Below, piece after piece: positions 18,642 to 27,669 of a DNA stretch of 64,000 nucleotides (position 1 is its first letter; every line of letters starts with the position of its first letter). Under the pieces are notes generated by a model. It did not search any database. It was not told where the DNA came from and worked only from the letters and a program-made list of their open reading frames with translations. The translations under genes and the position numbers were made by a program. Location: NCBI GenBank assembly GCA_903902915.1, contig CAIUWR010000049.1:1-64000 (forward strand), in the 5' to 3' direction. This DNA is from an uncultured Hyphomicrobiales bacterium. GTDB taxonomy: Bacteria; Pseudomonadota; Alphaproteobacteria; Rhizobiales; Beijerinckiaceae.

Positions 18642-21600
18642 ATGACGAATACGGTTTCCAGTTATTCGGTCCAGCAGTTTGCGGCGCTCGCACCCGCCCG
18701 GATCGCGCAGTTGAGCACGGCGCAGATCGCCAGCCTTAGAACAGACGAAATCGCCGCCTTGACGGCCCAACAGGCGTCCTATCTTTCGAGCGCACAGGTC
18801 AACGCGCTATCAACGACACAAATTGCGGCGCTTAAACCACGCGAGCTCGCCTCTCTTTCCGCACGCGCCATCGGTGGGTTGGCCGCAGCGACGATTAACG
18901 GATTAAGCCAACAGCAGCTCGGCGCTTTAACAAGCATCCAGATATCAGGCCTCAACACGACTGATATCATCAATATCGAAACGACCGTCATTCAAGCCCT
19001 GTCGCCCCGCCAGCTGAATGGGCTGACTTCGGTTCAAATGAACAGAATGACGACGGACCAGATCGCGGCGCTCAGCACACAGGGCGTCGCAGCCCTTAAT
19101 GTGCGGCAAATCTCAAGCTTGAGCACAACAAATCTGCAGGCCCTGACTTCGGACCAGATTCAGGCATTGACGGCCTCGCAGACGACGTCCTTGCAAGTGT
19201 CCCAGGTGCGGGCGCTGCTGACGAACCAGCTCGCCGCATTGTCGGCCCGTGATTTTGCATCCATGACGGGTGCGCAAATCAGCAATCTGACGACAAGCCA
19301 GGTTGGGAATTTGACGACTGACAATGTGCAGGCGCTCACCAGCTCGCAAGTCGCCAGCCTGACCACAAATCAGCTCGCCCAGTTCAGTACGCAACAAATC
19401 AGCGTGCTGAGCGCCCACGACATTCAATCCATCACCGTGAATCAATTCAAAACACTGAGCACGGATCAGATCACGGCTTTGGGAGTCAGTGGCATAAACG
19501 CCATGACGACAAGCCAGATGGCTTCGCTGACGACAAACCAGATCGCGAATCTGACGACTGATCAGATCGCAGGAATGAAGAAGGCGCTGGCGACGGCGCT
19601 CACCACCACGCAGGTGAACGCCCTTTCATCAAGCCAGATCGCCGCGCTCACCATCGCCGATCTTCAAACCATAAAGTCGAACGTCATATCGGCTTTGTCG
19701 TCCGATCAGATTGTGGCGCTCACGACGCAAGACGCCTCGTCGCTGACAACGCAACAAATTCAGGCGCTGACGACGAGCCAAATCGCGGCGATGCAAACCA
19801 GCAACGTCGTTTCGCTCAACGCCAAACAACTCCAGTCGCTCAAACTGGCTCAGCTGAGGGCTCTCCAGACAAACCAGGTGGCTGCGCTGACCACCAATCA
19901 GTTCCAGTCCTTGTCGACATATCAGTTGTCTTCACTGACCACTAATCAGGTTCTCGCCATTTCGACCGACAGTCTGAACTCCCTTACGTCGTCCCAATTT
20001 ATAGCATTCACGCCCACGCAGATCATGGCCCTGGGCACGGCGCAGGTGACGGCGCTCGCCACGTCTCAAATCCAGTCGATGACGCAGGGACAGCTCAGCT
20101 ATCTGTCCACTGATCAAATATCTGCGATGAGCACCGATCAGCTGGTGGCGCTGACCACGTATCAAATCCAGGCGTTGACGCAATTCCAGATCCCGAGCTT
20201 CTCCACGGATTTCATTACGGCGCTGACCACGGATCAGCTGGTCGCCATGACGACCGACGAAATTCAGGCTTTCACGACCGGTCAAATAGCCACCCTGACG
20301 ACCGCTCAGATGACCGCCCTCAAAAATAACCAGGTCGCCGCCCTAACGAATGATCAGATTAACGCGATCCAGACGACTGACCTTCAAGCGATGGGAAACA
20401 GCCAGATTCAGGCGCTGACCACCGATCAGATCGTGGGCTTGAACTCTACCCAGATCACCAACCTGAGCAACGATCAGTTGCAGGCGTTAAGCAAAGCACA
20501 GGTCGGCTCCATCAGGAACGAAGACCTGAACGCCCTCGCGACCAACCAGATTCAAGCGCTGACGGCGACGCAGATCGCGAGCCTTACGCTCGATCAAATC
20601 AGCGCGCTCAGCCCCAATCTGGTCGGCAATCTCAAAAGCGCGCAAATCGCCTCTCTGATCACGGATCAGATCCTCGCGTTGAAGACGGCCCAGATCAGCG
20701 CCATGTCGACTGATCAGATCGATGCTTTCACCGCAACGCAGATCCGCAGCTTGAGCGGCTCTCAGATCTCCGCGCTGAGCACGGCGCAGACGTCAACGCT
20801 TCTGGCCCCGCAGATCCTCGCCTTGACGACGGATCAACTGGTCGCCATGTCGACCGATCAGGTCGCGAATCTGACGACGGCTCAAGTCGCCCGGCTCTCG
20901 ACGACGCAGATCGCCTCTTTAACAACCGCAGAGATTGTCGCTCTTGGCAGCGAAGTTACGGCGATCCCGGGCAACCATATCACCGCTTTAACCACCGACC
21001 AGGTCGTGGCGCTCACGACCGACCAGGTTCAGGCAATGACGTCCAGCCAGACCGTCGGCCTGTCGACGGGGCAAATTTCCGCGCTCACGACGCAGCAAAT
21101 TGTCGTCATTTCGACTGCGAATCTGGCGGCCATGAGTTCCACGCAGATTCGCTCGATGACGACGGATCAGATCGCGGCGCTTGGCGTGGGTCAGATCGCG
21201 GCGATGAACACGCAGCAGGTCGCCGGGCTCACCACGCCTCAGGTCGCAGCGCTCACGACCGATCAGGTCATCGCGCTTGGCTCAACGGATATTACGGCGA
21301 TGAGCGCCGCGCAAATCACGTCGCTGTCCACGGCTCAGATCGTTGCATTGACCACGAATCAAATTGCGGTTTTGTCCAATACACAGGCGTCCGCACTTAC
21401 AGGTTCCCAGGTAGGCGCCATCACGACGACTCAAATGCCAGCTCTGACGACGCGGGATCTTCAGGCCTTGGGAACCGGCCAGATCACGCAACTGAAGACG
21501 GACAGGATCGCGACGCTTGGCACGTACCAGGCGGTGGCGCTCACCACGCAGCAAGTCGCCGCCCTTACCGTTCCGCAGGTGCAGGCTCTGACGACCACCG

Positions 21601-24554
21601 CGATCGCCGGAATGACGTCAAGCCAGATCGCCGCGCTGGGAACAAGTCAGATCGTCGCCCTGACCACAGCGCAGGTCGTCGCACTGCGAACAGACCAGGC
21701 ATCCGCTCTGTCCTCCGCCCAGATCAGCGTGTTGAAGGCTGCGCAGGTCATGGCGTTGACCACCGCCGATCTTTCCCACCTTAACGCAGGGCAGATCCAG
21801 TCGTTCACGACAGATCAGATCGTCGCCTTGACGACGAAACAACTGACGTCGATGACGACCACCCAGATCGCCGCAATGACCCCAGCTCAAGTTTCGGCGC
21901 TGAGCACCGATCAAATCCGGTCCCTGCAGACAAATGACATTCAGGCCTTGACGGCGACGCAGATCGCGGGACTGACCACTGATCAGATCTCCGCCTTGAC
22001 CACGTTGCAAATCGCGGCGCTGAAAACGGTCCAGGCGAACGCCATCACATCGACCCAGATCACGGCCTTGTCGACCGACCAGATTGTCGCGCTTCAGACC
22101 AACGATCTCCAGGCCATCAAGAATACGCAGATTGCAGCGCTGACGACCGATCAGATATCGGCTTTCACCACGGCCGAAATTGTCGCCATGACCGGCTCAC
22201 AAATGAGTTCGTTGACGACCGATCAGGTCGCGGCGCTCTCGACAGCGCAATTCGCCGCGATACAGCCGACTGATCTGCAAGCGTTGAAGTCAGCGCAAAT
22301 CGCCGCCCTGAGCACGACGCAGGTCGCAGCGATGACCACCCTTCAGGCATCTTCGCTCACAACGCTGCAAGTCCAGAAGCTGAGCAATGACCAAATCGGA
22401 GCATTGTCGGACGCCGCTCTGCGGGCGATGACGCCGACCCAGATCGCCGCGCTGACCGTCAACCAGATTCCCGGCCTGTCGACGCAACAGATCAACGATC
22501 TGGGCGTCAGCAATCTGCAATCAATGACGACGCAACAGATCGCCGCGTTCACCGCGAGCCAGATGCAGGCGCTGACAACCGATCAGATCGTCGCCATGAC
22601 CACAAACCAGTGGGGTTCGATCACCGCCAACCAGCTCATTGCGCTCAAGACGAGCCAGATCATAGCCTTGCAGACGCAGGATCTGCAGTCGCTCAAGACG
22701 CTCCAGATAAGGGCCATGACCACCAGTCAGATTTCAGCCCTGACCTCGGATCAGATTGTCAAACTCACGACGAGCCAGATTGCCGCCATCACGACTGCGA
22801 ATGTCGTTGCGTTGACCTCCGCCCAGATTCCCTTGCTGACGACGGCGCAGGTGGCGGCGCTGAATGCAAGCCAGATCGGCGCCATAGAAACCGGCGATCT
22901 GGCGCTCATGCTCACCAGCCAGACCAGCGCCATTCAGGCCAGCGCGATTGCGGGCCTCACCCAGGCTCAAATCGGCGCCCTCAGCACCAGCCAGGTGGCG
23001 GCTCTCACGACGGGTCAGCTCAACAATCTGAGCCTGTCCCAGATTGGCGCGATAAACACGAGCGACATTCAGGCGCTGCAAACCAATCAGATTGCGGGCC
23101 TCGGCTCCGCCCAGCTCACAGCCTTGGCCAGCGTCCAGATTGCTGCGCTCTCCACCGCGCAGATTTCCGCGCTGACGACAGCGCAGATCCCCACCCTTGG
23201 GGCGACGCAGATCCAGGCGCTCGGCACAAGCGCCGTTCAGTCTCTGAAGACAAACCAGGTCGCGTCGCTGACCACCGCGCAAATCTCGCTCCTCTCCGGC
23301 GCCCAGGTCGCCGCGCTCACCTCAACCGGTCAGATCCAGGCGCTGACGCCATCGCAAATCGGCGCGCTGAGCTCTGATCAGATCAACTCGCTCACCAGCG
23401 GCCAGGCGCAAGCCCTGACGTCGACGCAGATCGCTCAGCTCTCCACCGATCAGATCCCAGGTCTCGCGCCTGCTGATCTGGCTCTGATGTCCTCCACGCA
23501 GGTCATCGCCCTTGGCGCAAATATCGCCGCATTGACCGGCGATCAAATCACCGCCTTGACCACCTCCCAGGTCGCAGGCCTCACCACGCTGCAAGTGAGT
23601 TCGCTCACAACCGATCAGGTCTCGGCATTGGGCATCGCCGGCGTTCATGCGTTCGGCACCGCCCAACTTAACAGCCTCTCCACCGGCGCCGTCATGGCGC
23701 TGAGCAACGAGCAGGTCGCGCAATTCGCCTCGGTCGTGAACGTCGCCATGACGACGGCGCAAATTTCCGTGATGAATTCGGATCAGCTTCTCACACTGGG
23801 AACGAACATCACGTTGCTGGCGTCAGCGCAGATCGGCGCGTTGACCACCGACCAGATCAGCACCCTGTCTCTCGGTCAGGTCTCCTTGCTGGGCACCGCT
23901 CAAGTTCATGCGCTGACCACCCAACAGGTCGCGGCCTTGACGACCGATCAGATCGCTACCTTGAACTCTTCGGAAATCGGGACCTTGTCGTCCTCGCAGG
24001 TCGGCTCCTTGACAACCGATCAGATCAGCGCCTTCACGATCGGACAAATGGCGGCCTTTACCTCCGTTCAGATCACGTCATTGACGACCGATCAGATTGC
24101 GTCTTTGACCACCGACCAGATCTCGAACCTCACGACCAGCCAGGTCGGCCAACTGTCGGCGTCTCAGATCGCTGCGATCATAACAGATGATATGAGCGCA
24201 ATGACGACCACCCAGATATCGAATCTGACAAGCGGTCAGGTGGCGGCGCTGAACACGGACCAGATCATGGCTCTCACCTCCGATCAGGTCGCGTCCTTCA
24301 GCACGGCGCAGATTACATCGCTGACCACGGACCAGATCGGCGTGATGGGCGCCAGCCAGATAAGCGGCCTCACCTCAACCCAGATCAGCAGCCTGACGAC
24401 CGACCAGATCCAGGGGATTACCCCAGCTGAAATTCGCGACCTCACCACCACACAGGTCTATGCGCTGACGACCGATCAGATCAACGCCCTTCCCGACGCG
24501 GACTCCGACGCCTTCACTCTTGATGACATCGCCGCTCTTGGGCCGCACTCATGA
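18642..24554 (+). CDS. Giant octapeptide-repeat protein (1,970 aa)
   Basis: Almost the whole protein, residues 8-1949, is one uninterrupted series of about 243 eight-residue units with consensus L-[TS]-T-[DASN]-Q-[IV]-x-[AS]. Typical runs are LTTDQIAA and LSTAQISA. Leu1, Ile/Val6 and the small residue 8 are the conserved core; positions 2-4 are Thr/Ser/Asp. I see no cysteine and a single tryptophan. There is no signal peptide or membrane segment. The 21-residue C-terminal tail leaves the repeat and is acidic (PDADSDAFTLDDIAAL). A few units are 7 or 9 residues long (near 20950 and 23330). Every seventh octad often lacks Gln5, usually having Asp/Asn. The stop overlaps the start of a GT41 glycosyltransferase gene (ATGA). 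I infer a solenoid or filament protein that could be Ser/Thr-glycosylated. The ribosome site is weak. Function unknown. Confidence 0.93.
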   Translation: MTNTVSSYSVQQFAALAPARIAQLSTAQIASLRTDEIAALTAQQASYLSSAQVNALSTTQIAALKPRELASLSARAIGGLAAATINGLSQQQLGALTSIQISGLNTTDIINIETTVIQALSPRQLNGLTSVQMNRMTTDQIAALSTQGVAALNVRQISSLSTTNLQALTSDQIQALTASQTTSLQVSQVRALLTNQLAALSARDFASMTGAQISNLTTSQVGNLTTDNVQALTSSQVASLTTNQLAQFSTQQISVLSAHDIQSITVNQFKTLSTDQITALGVSGINAMTTSQMASLTTNQIANLTTDQIAGMKKALATALTTTQVNALSSSQIAALTIADLQTIKSNVISALSSDQIVALTTQDASSLTTQQIQALTTSQIAAMQTSNVVSLNAKQLQSLKLAQLRALQTNQVAALTTNQFQSLSTYQLSSLTTNQVLAISTDSLNSLTSSQFIAFTPTQIMALGTAQVTALATSQIQSMTQGQLSYLSTDQISAMSTDQLVALTTYQIQALTQFQIPSFSTDFITALTTDQLVAMTTDEIQAFTTGQIATLTTAQMTALKNNQVAALTNDQINAIQTTDLQAMGNSQIQALTTDQIVGLNSTQITNLSNDQLQALSKAQVGSIRNEDLNALATNQIQALTATQIASLTLDQISALSPNLVGNLKSAQIASLITDQILALKTAQISAMSTDQIDAFTATQIRSLSGSQISALSTAQTSTLLAPQILALTTDQLVAMSTDQVANLTTAQVARLSTTQIASLTTAEIVALGSEVTAIPGNHITALTTDQVVALTTDQVQAMTSSQTVGLSTGQISALTTQQIVVISTANLAAMSSTQIRSMTTDQIAALGVGQIAAMNTQQVAGLTTPQVAALTTDQVIALGSTDITAMSAAQITSLSTAQIVALTTNQIAVLSNTQASALTGSQVGAITTTQMPALTTRDLQALGTGQITQLKTDRIATLGTYQAVALTTQQVAALTVPQVQALTTTAIAGMTSSQIAALGTSQIVALTTAQVVALRTDQASALSSAQISVLKAAQVMALTTADLSHLNAGQIQSFTTDQIVALTTKQLTSMTTTQIAAMTPAQVSALSTDQIRSLQTNDIQALTATQIAGLTTDQISALTTLQIAALKTVQANAITSTQITALSTDQIVALQTNDLQAIKNTQIAALTTDQISAFTTAEIVAMTGSQMSSLTTDQVAALSTAQFAAIQPTDLQALKSAQIAALSTTQVAAMTTLQASSLTTLQVQKLSNDQIGALSDAALRAMTPTQIAALTVNQIPGLSTQQINDLGVSNLQSMTTQQIAAFTASQMQALTTDQIVAMTTNQWGSITANQLIALKTSQIIALQTQDLQSLKTLQIRAMTTSQISALTSDQIVKLTTSQIAAITTANVVALTSAQIPLLTTAQVAALNASQIGAIETGDLALMLTSQTSAIQASAIAGLTQAQIGALSTSQVAALTTGQLNNLSLSQIGAINTSDIQALQTNQIAGLGSAQLTALASVQIAALSTAQISALTTAQIPTLGATQIQALGTSAVQSLKTNQVASLTTAQISLLSGAQVAALTSTGQIQALTPSQIGALSSDQINSLTSGQAQALTSTQIAQLSTDQIPGLAPADLALMSSTQVIALGANIAALTGDQITALTTSQVAGLTTLQVSSLTTDQVSALGIAGVHAFGTAQLNSLSTGAVMALSNEQVAQFASVVNVAMTTAQISVMNSDQLLTLGTNITLLASAQIGALTTDQISTLSLGQVSLLGTAQVHALTTQQVAALTTDQIATLNSSEIGTLSSSQVGSLTTDQISAFTIGQMAAFTSVQITSLTTDQIASLTTDQISNLTTSQVGQLSASQIAAIITDDMSAMTTTQISNLTSGQVAALNTDQIMALTSDQVASFSTAQITSLTTDQIGVMGASQISGLTSTQISSLTTDQIQGITPAEIRDLTTTQVYALTTDQINALPDADSDAFTLDDIAALGPHS
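18663..24488 (+). repeat. Tandem 24-bp repeats (about 243 units) with 168-bp higher-order period
   Basis: Each octapeptide is a 24-bp unit such as CTGACGACGAGCCAGATCGC. Units differ at many synonymous positions, so the array is held at protein level rather than freshly amplified. Codon 5 is normally CAG/CAA (Gln). Exceptions, mostly GAT/GAC/AAT, recur exactly 168 bp apart: 18963-19131; 19251-19419; 19323-19491-19659; 19803-19971; 20211-20379; 21120-21288-21456; 21600-21768-21936-22104-22272; 22512-22680; 22896-23064-23232. Phase shifts of 72 to 144 bp separate these blocks. Confidence 0.9.
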
Positions 24555-26716
24555 GGGTGACGACGCCGCAGACTGGAGCGGACCAGCCGAGCTTGATGCA
24601 AGTTGCAGGAGCTTTGGGCAGGGCGCTCGGATTGCAGGAATCAGGGCTGGCGGAGGAGGCGACAAGCGCATTCTTCGATATTCTGGCGCTGGAACCCAAC
24701 AATGTGATCGCTCTGTATTCACTGGCGAAGTCTTTGTCAGCGCAGGGCAAGAACCTTGAGGCGCTAAAACAGATCGACGCGGCGATTCAGGTGAGCGATC
24801 GTTTCGCTCCGTCCTACCTCGCGCGATCCTTGATTCGCATCAAACTCGGGAATTTCGACGAGGCGATCCGCGACGCTGAAACCGCGATTCTGATCGACCC
24901 CACCACCGATGGGTTGCTCCCCCATTGGTTCAGGATGAAAAACCTTCCTCTGAGCGCCAATGCAGAAAGTCAACCGATCACCGAGTTGCTGGAGCTCGCG
25001 CACGGATTGACCGAGGCGGAAAAATATTCCGAAGCGATTGATCTTTACAAGGTCAATCTCACGCGATGCGATCCCCGATATCTTCATGTCATTCTTTTCA
25101 ATTTGAGCTTCCTCCATAGCAAGTCGAACGCGCCGGGCCTCGCCGAAAAGCACCTGCAGGCCGCCATCTCCTTGAGCCCGGATTTTTTCGAGGCGCACCT
25201 CAGCCTCGGGACGATCCTTGAAAACATGAACCGGGGCGACGATGCGATCGCCCGGTGGAACATGGCCCTTGAGGTCGAGAGCATAAACCGCCCGGAAAAT
25301 CTCGAATACAAGACACGGCTGCTCAATAATATCGGGCGTTTGAAAGAACGTCTGCGCGACTATGCAGGCGCTGAATCCGCGCTTTACGCAAGTTTGCTCT
25401 TGAACATGGACCAGAGCGCTGTTCTCCATCATTGGATTCATTTGCGCCAGAAGCAGTGCAAATGGCCCATTGTCGATGGCCTCCCGACGGATGTCGAAAC
25501 GATCCTCGAACATGCCTCGCCCCTCGCCATGCTGGGGATGAGCGATGATCCTGCCCTGCAACGACGCGCTGCTGAACGATACGTCGACGCCAAGGTCGAC
25601 AAATTCGAACGAATGGCGCCCACCAGGCTCCGTTACGGTCATGACCGGATTCGGATTGGCTACCTGTCGTCCGATCTTTCCATGCATGCGGTGTCTCTTT
25701 TAACGGTCGAGCTCTTCGAGACGCATGATCGTGAACATTTTGAGGTCCATGCTTTTTGCTGGAGCAAGGAAGACGGAACCCCGTTCCGCGAAAGGGTCCG
25801 CGCGGCCTTTGACCATTTTCATAAAATCGACACCCTCGACGATCAGGCGGCGGCGGAGCTGATCCGCAGTCTCGAAATTGACGTTCTTGTCGATCTCCAG
25901 GGCCTCACCGGCAATGCGCGGCCTAATATCGTCGCGCGCGGTCCGGCGCCCGTGCAGATCGCCTATCTGGGTTACCCGGGCACAAGCGCGCTGCCCTATG
26001 TGGATTATGTCGTTGCTGACCGGTTTATTTTTCCTGATGCGCTACGCGAGCACTTCAGTGAAAAGCCGCTGTATATCGAAACGGGTTTTCAGGTCAGCGA
26101 TTCCAGGCGGCCCTTCGGCGCAAAACCGGATCGCGCCTCCCTTGGGCTTCCAGATGAAGCCTTTGTCTTCTGCGCCTTCAACAACAGCCATAAAATCACG
26201 CAACCGATGTTTGAATGCTGGTTGCGGATCCTGCGCGCGTCTCCCAACAGCATTCTTTGGCTGCTTGAAGATAATGTCTGGGCCAAACAGAACCTCATCG
26301 ACGCAGCCGCGCAACATGGGGTCTCCCCCGAGAGATTGCATTTCGCAGGCCGCATCGACCCGAAGGACTATCTCGCGCGCTTTCAGGTCGCCGACCTCTT
26401 TTTGGATACCACGCCCTATAATGCAGGCACGACGGCGAATGACGCCTTATGGGCGGGCCTTCCAATCCTGACGCTATCGGGCCGCACCTACGTCTCGCGC
26501 ATGGCGGGAAGCCTTCTCACAAGCGCGGGATTATCGCATCTGGTGACCCATTCGCTCGAGGCCTACGAGAGAAAAGCGATACAGCTGGCCAATGATCCGC
26601 GGGAAGTTGCGTCCGCCTCCGCCGCGCTCGCTTACAGGAAGTCGCAGGGCTGGCTCTTCAGCACGAGCAATTTTTGCGCGCGGTTTGAAGCGCGGCTCAA
26701 GGAAATCCTCTTTTGA
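24551..26716 (+). CDS. TPR-containing O-GlcNAc-transferase-like glycosyltransferase (GT41)
   Basis: A 721-residue cytoplasmic protein. Residues about 15-340 contain TPR-like helical pairs (EATSAFFDILALEPNN, EALKQIDAAIQVSDRF, AEKHLQAAISLSPDFFEAH). From about residue 365 it matches the catalytic half of OGT/SPINDLY enzymes: RIRIGYLSSDLSMHAV with His379, VDLQGLTGNARPNIVARG, APVQIAYLGYPGTS, FCAFNNSHKITQ, and the nucleotide-sugar site TTPYNAGTTANDALWAGLP (about 622-640). Such enzymes attach a sugar from a UDP- or GDP-donor to protein Ser/Thr or other acceptors. The ATGA overlap with the repeat-protein stop means translational coupling, which makes that Thr/Ser-rich protein the obvious candidate acceptor. 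A GT2 gene follows 24 bp later. Donor sugar unknown. Confidence 0.93.
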   Translation: MRVTTPQTGADQPSLMQVAGALGRALGLQESGLAEEATSAFFDILALEPNNVIALYSLAKSLSAQGKNLEALKQIDAAIQVSDRFAPSYLARSLIRIKLGNFDEAIRDAETAILIDPTTDGLLPHWFRMKNLPLSANAESQPITELLELAHGLTEAEKYSEAIDLYKVNLTRCDPRYLHVILFNLSFLHSKSNAPGLAEKHLQAAISLSPDFFEAHLSLGTILENMNRGDDAIARWNMALEVESINRPENLEYKTRLLNNIGRLKERLRDYAGAESALYASLLLNMDQSAVLHHWIHLRQKQCKWPIVDGLPTDVETILEHASPLAMLGMSDDPALQRRAAERYVDAKVDKFERMAPTRLRYGHDRIRIGYLSSDLSMHAVSLLTVELFETHDREHFEVHAFCWSKEDGTPFRERVRAAFDHFHKIDTLDDQAAAELIRSLEIDVLVDLQGLTGNARPNIVARGPAPVQIAYLGYPGTSALPYVDYVVADRFIFPDALREHFSEKPLYIETGFQVSDSRRPFGAKPDRASLGLPDEAFVFCAFNNSHKITQPMFECWLRILRASPNSILWLLEDNVWAKQNLIDAAAQHGVSPERLHFAGRIDPKDYLARFQVADLFLDTTPYNAGTTANDALWAGLPILTLSGRTYVSRMAGSLLTSAGLSHLVTHSLEAYERKAIQLANDPREVASASAALAYRKSQGWLFSTSNFCARFEARLKEILF

Positions 26717-26740
26717 GGAATTGATCGGGACCATGGGACA

Positions 26741-27541
26741 ATGATGGCTCTCCAGCAGCGACCCCTTTTTTCCATCATCATAACCACGCATTTGCGGGCG
26801 GCGCTTCTTGACCGGGCGCTTCGTTCGTTGCGGCGCCAGACATGTCCTGATTATGAAATCATCATCGTTTCGGACGTCGCGGACGCCGATACGATGGCGG
26901 TCGCCAGCCAACATTTGACGGACAAGGACACCTTCGTCAAAAGGTCAGGCCGACCGGGCCCGGCGGAGAGCCGGAATCTGGGCGTCAGCATGGCGAGAGG
27001 CGAATGGGTCATTTTTCTCGATGACGATGATTCCTTTGGTCCTGGGCATCTGGAGCGCATCAAGGAAGAACTTGGCGATGGGCGCAGGTCCGTTCTTTAC
27101 AGTGACTGCCAGGTCATCATGGAAGATCGGACGACGCCTGTTCCGACCCCCTTGTCTCAGCGCGAGGTGGACATCGCGACACAAGACGTCTCGGCGGTTT
27201 GGGTGAAAAATTTTATTCCGCTGCATTGTCTGGTTTATCGACGCTCCGCGATGCAAGGCAGCGCGTTCGACGCCAATCTGGGCTCGCTGGAAGACTGGGA
27301 TTTTCTGCTGTCGATTTGCTCACGGGAGACGCCGAGCTATTTCTCCGGCGGCGAGGCCATGATCCATCAAGACTATCTTGATCGCGAGGGACATCGCGGC
27401 CACGTCGGGAGCAATTCATCGGTCTTGCTCGACTATATCTACATCTACCACAAATGGCAGGCTCCCGGCGAGGAGCTGAAGGAAAAGCGTCGCGACTTCC
27501 TGAGAAACGTTGGGGTCGATTTCGGAAATCATTTTTTCTGA
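26741..27541 (+). CDS. Family 2 glycosyltransferase
   Basis: A 266-residue GT-A-fold enzyme. It opens FSIIITTHLRAALLDRALRSL, typical of GT2 N-termini, has GPAESRNLGVSMARGEWVIFL, and has the metal-binding acidic motif DDDD at about residues 95-98. The C-terminal part has SLEDWDFLLSIC, where the ED supplies the likely catalytic base. No membrane helices are seen, so it is soluble or peripheral. It probably extends or modifies the glycan started by the GT41 enzyme encoded upstream, on the repeat protein or another acceptor. The start could be 26741 or the next Met at 26744. Confidence 0.92.
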   Translation: MMALQQRPLFSIIITTHLRAALLDRALRSLRRQTCPDYEIIIVSDVADADTMAVASQHLTDKDTFVKRSGRPGPAESRNLGVSMARGEWVIFLDDDDSFGPGHLERIKEELGDGRRSVLYSDCQVIMEDRTTPVPTPLSQREVDIATQDVSAVWVKNFIPLHCLVYRRSAMQGSAFDANLGSLEDWDFLLSICSRETPSYFSGGEAMIHQDYLDREGHRGHVGSNSSVLLDYIYIYHKWQAPGEELKEKRRDFLRNVGVDFGNHFF

Positions 27542-27634
27542 CCCGCTGGCGGATCAACCGTTCCTTGGTTGGTGGAGGCGCGCGTTCGCGTCATGGCGGA
27601 TCGAACGCGCGCTTCTTTATTCTTCGCTTTCCAT

Positions 27635-27661
27635 GACGAGAACCCTCGTTTGGTTCTCGTC
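27635..27661. terminator. Perfect hairpin between convergent GT2 and dioxygenase genes
   Basis: GACGAGAACC (27635-27644) pairs with GGTTCTCGTC (27652-27661), a 10-bp stem with a 7-nt loop, in the gap between two convergent genes. No T-run follows on either strand, so it may end transcription weakly or act as an mRNA 3' stabiliser. Confidence 0.45.
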
Positions 27662-27669
27662 AGGCAGCG

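Noticed and set aside
18663-24488. The 24-bp tandem repeats as a CRISPR array or non-coding satellite
   Set aside because: There are no spacers, units are contiguous, vary at synonymous sites and keep one open frame over 1,970 codons.
18642-24554. The repeat protein as an RTX toxin, TAL-effector-like or pentapeptide-repeat protein
   Set aside because: No GGxGxD nonapeptides, no 33-35-residue units with variable diresidues, and no A(D/N)LxX pentads; the period is eight.
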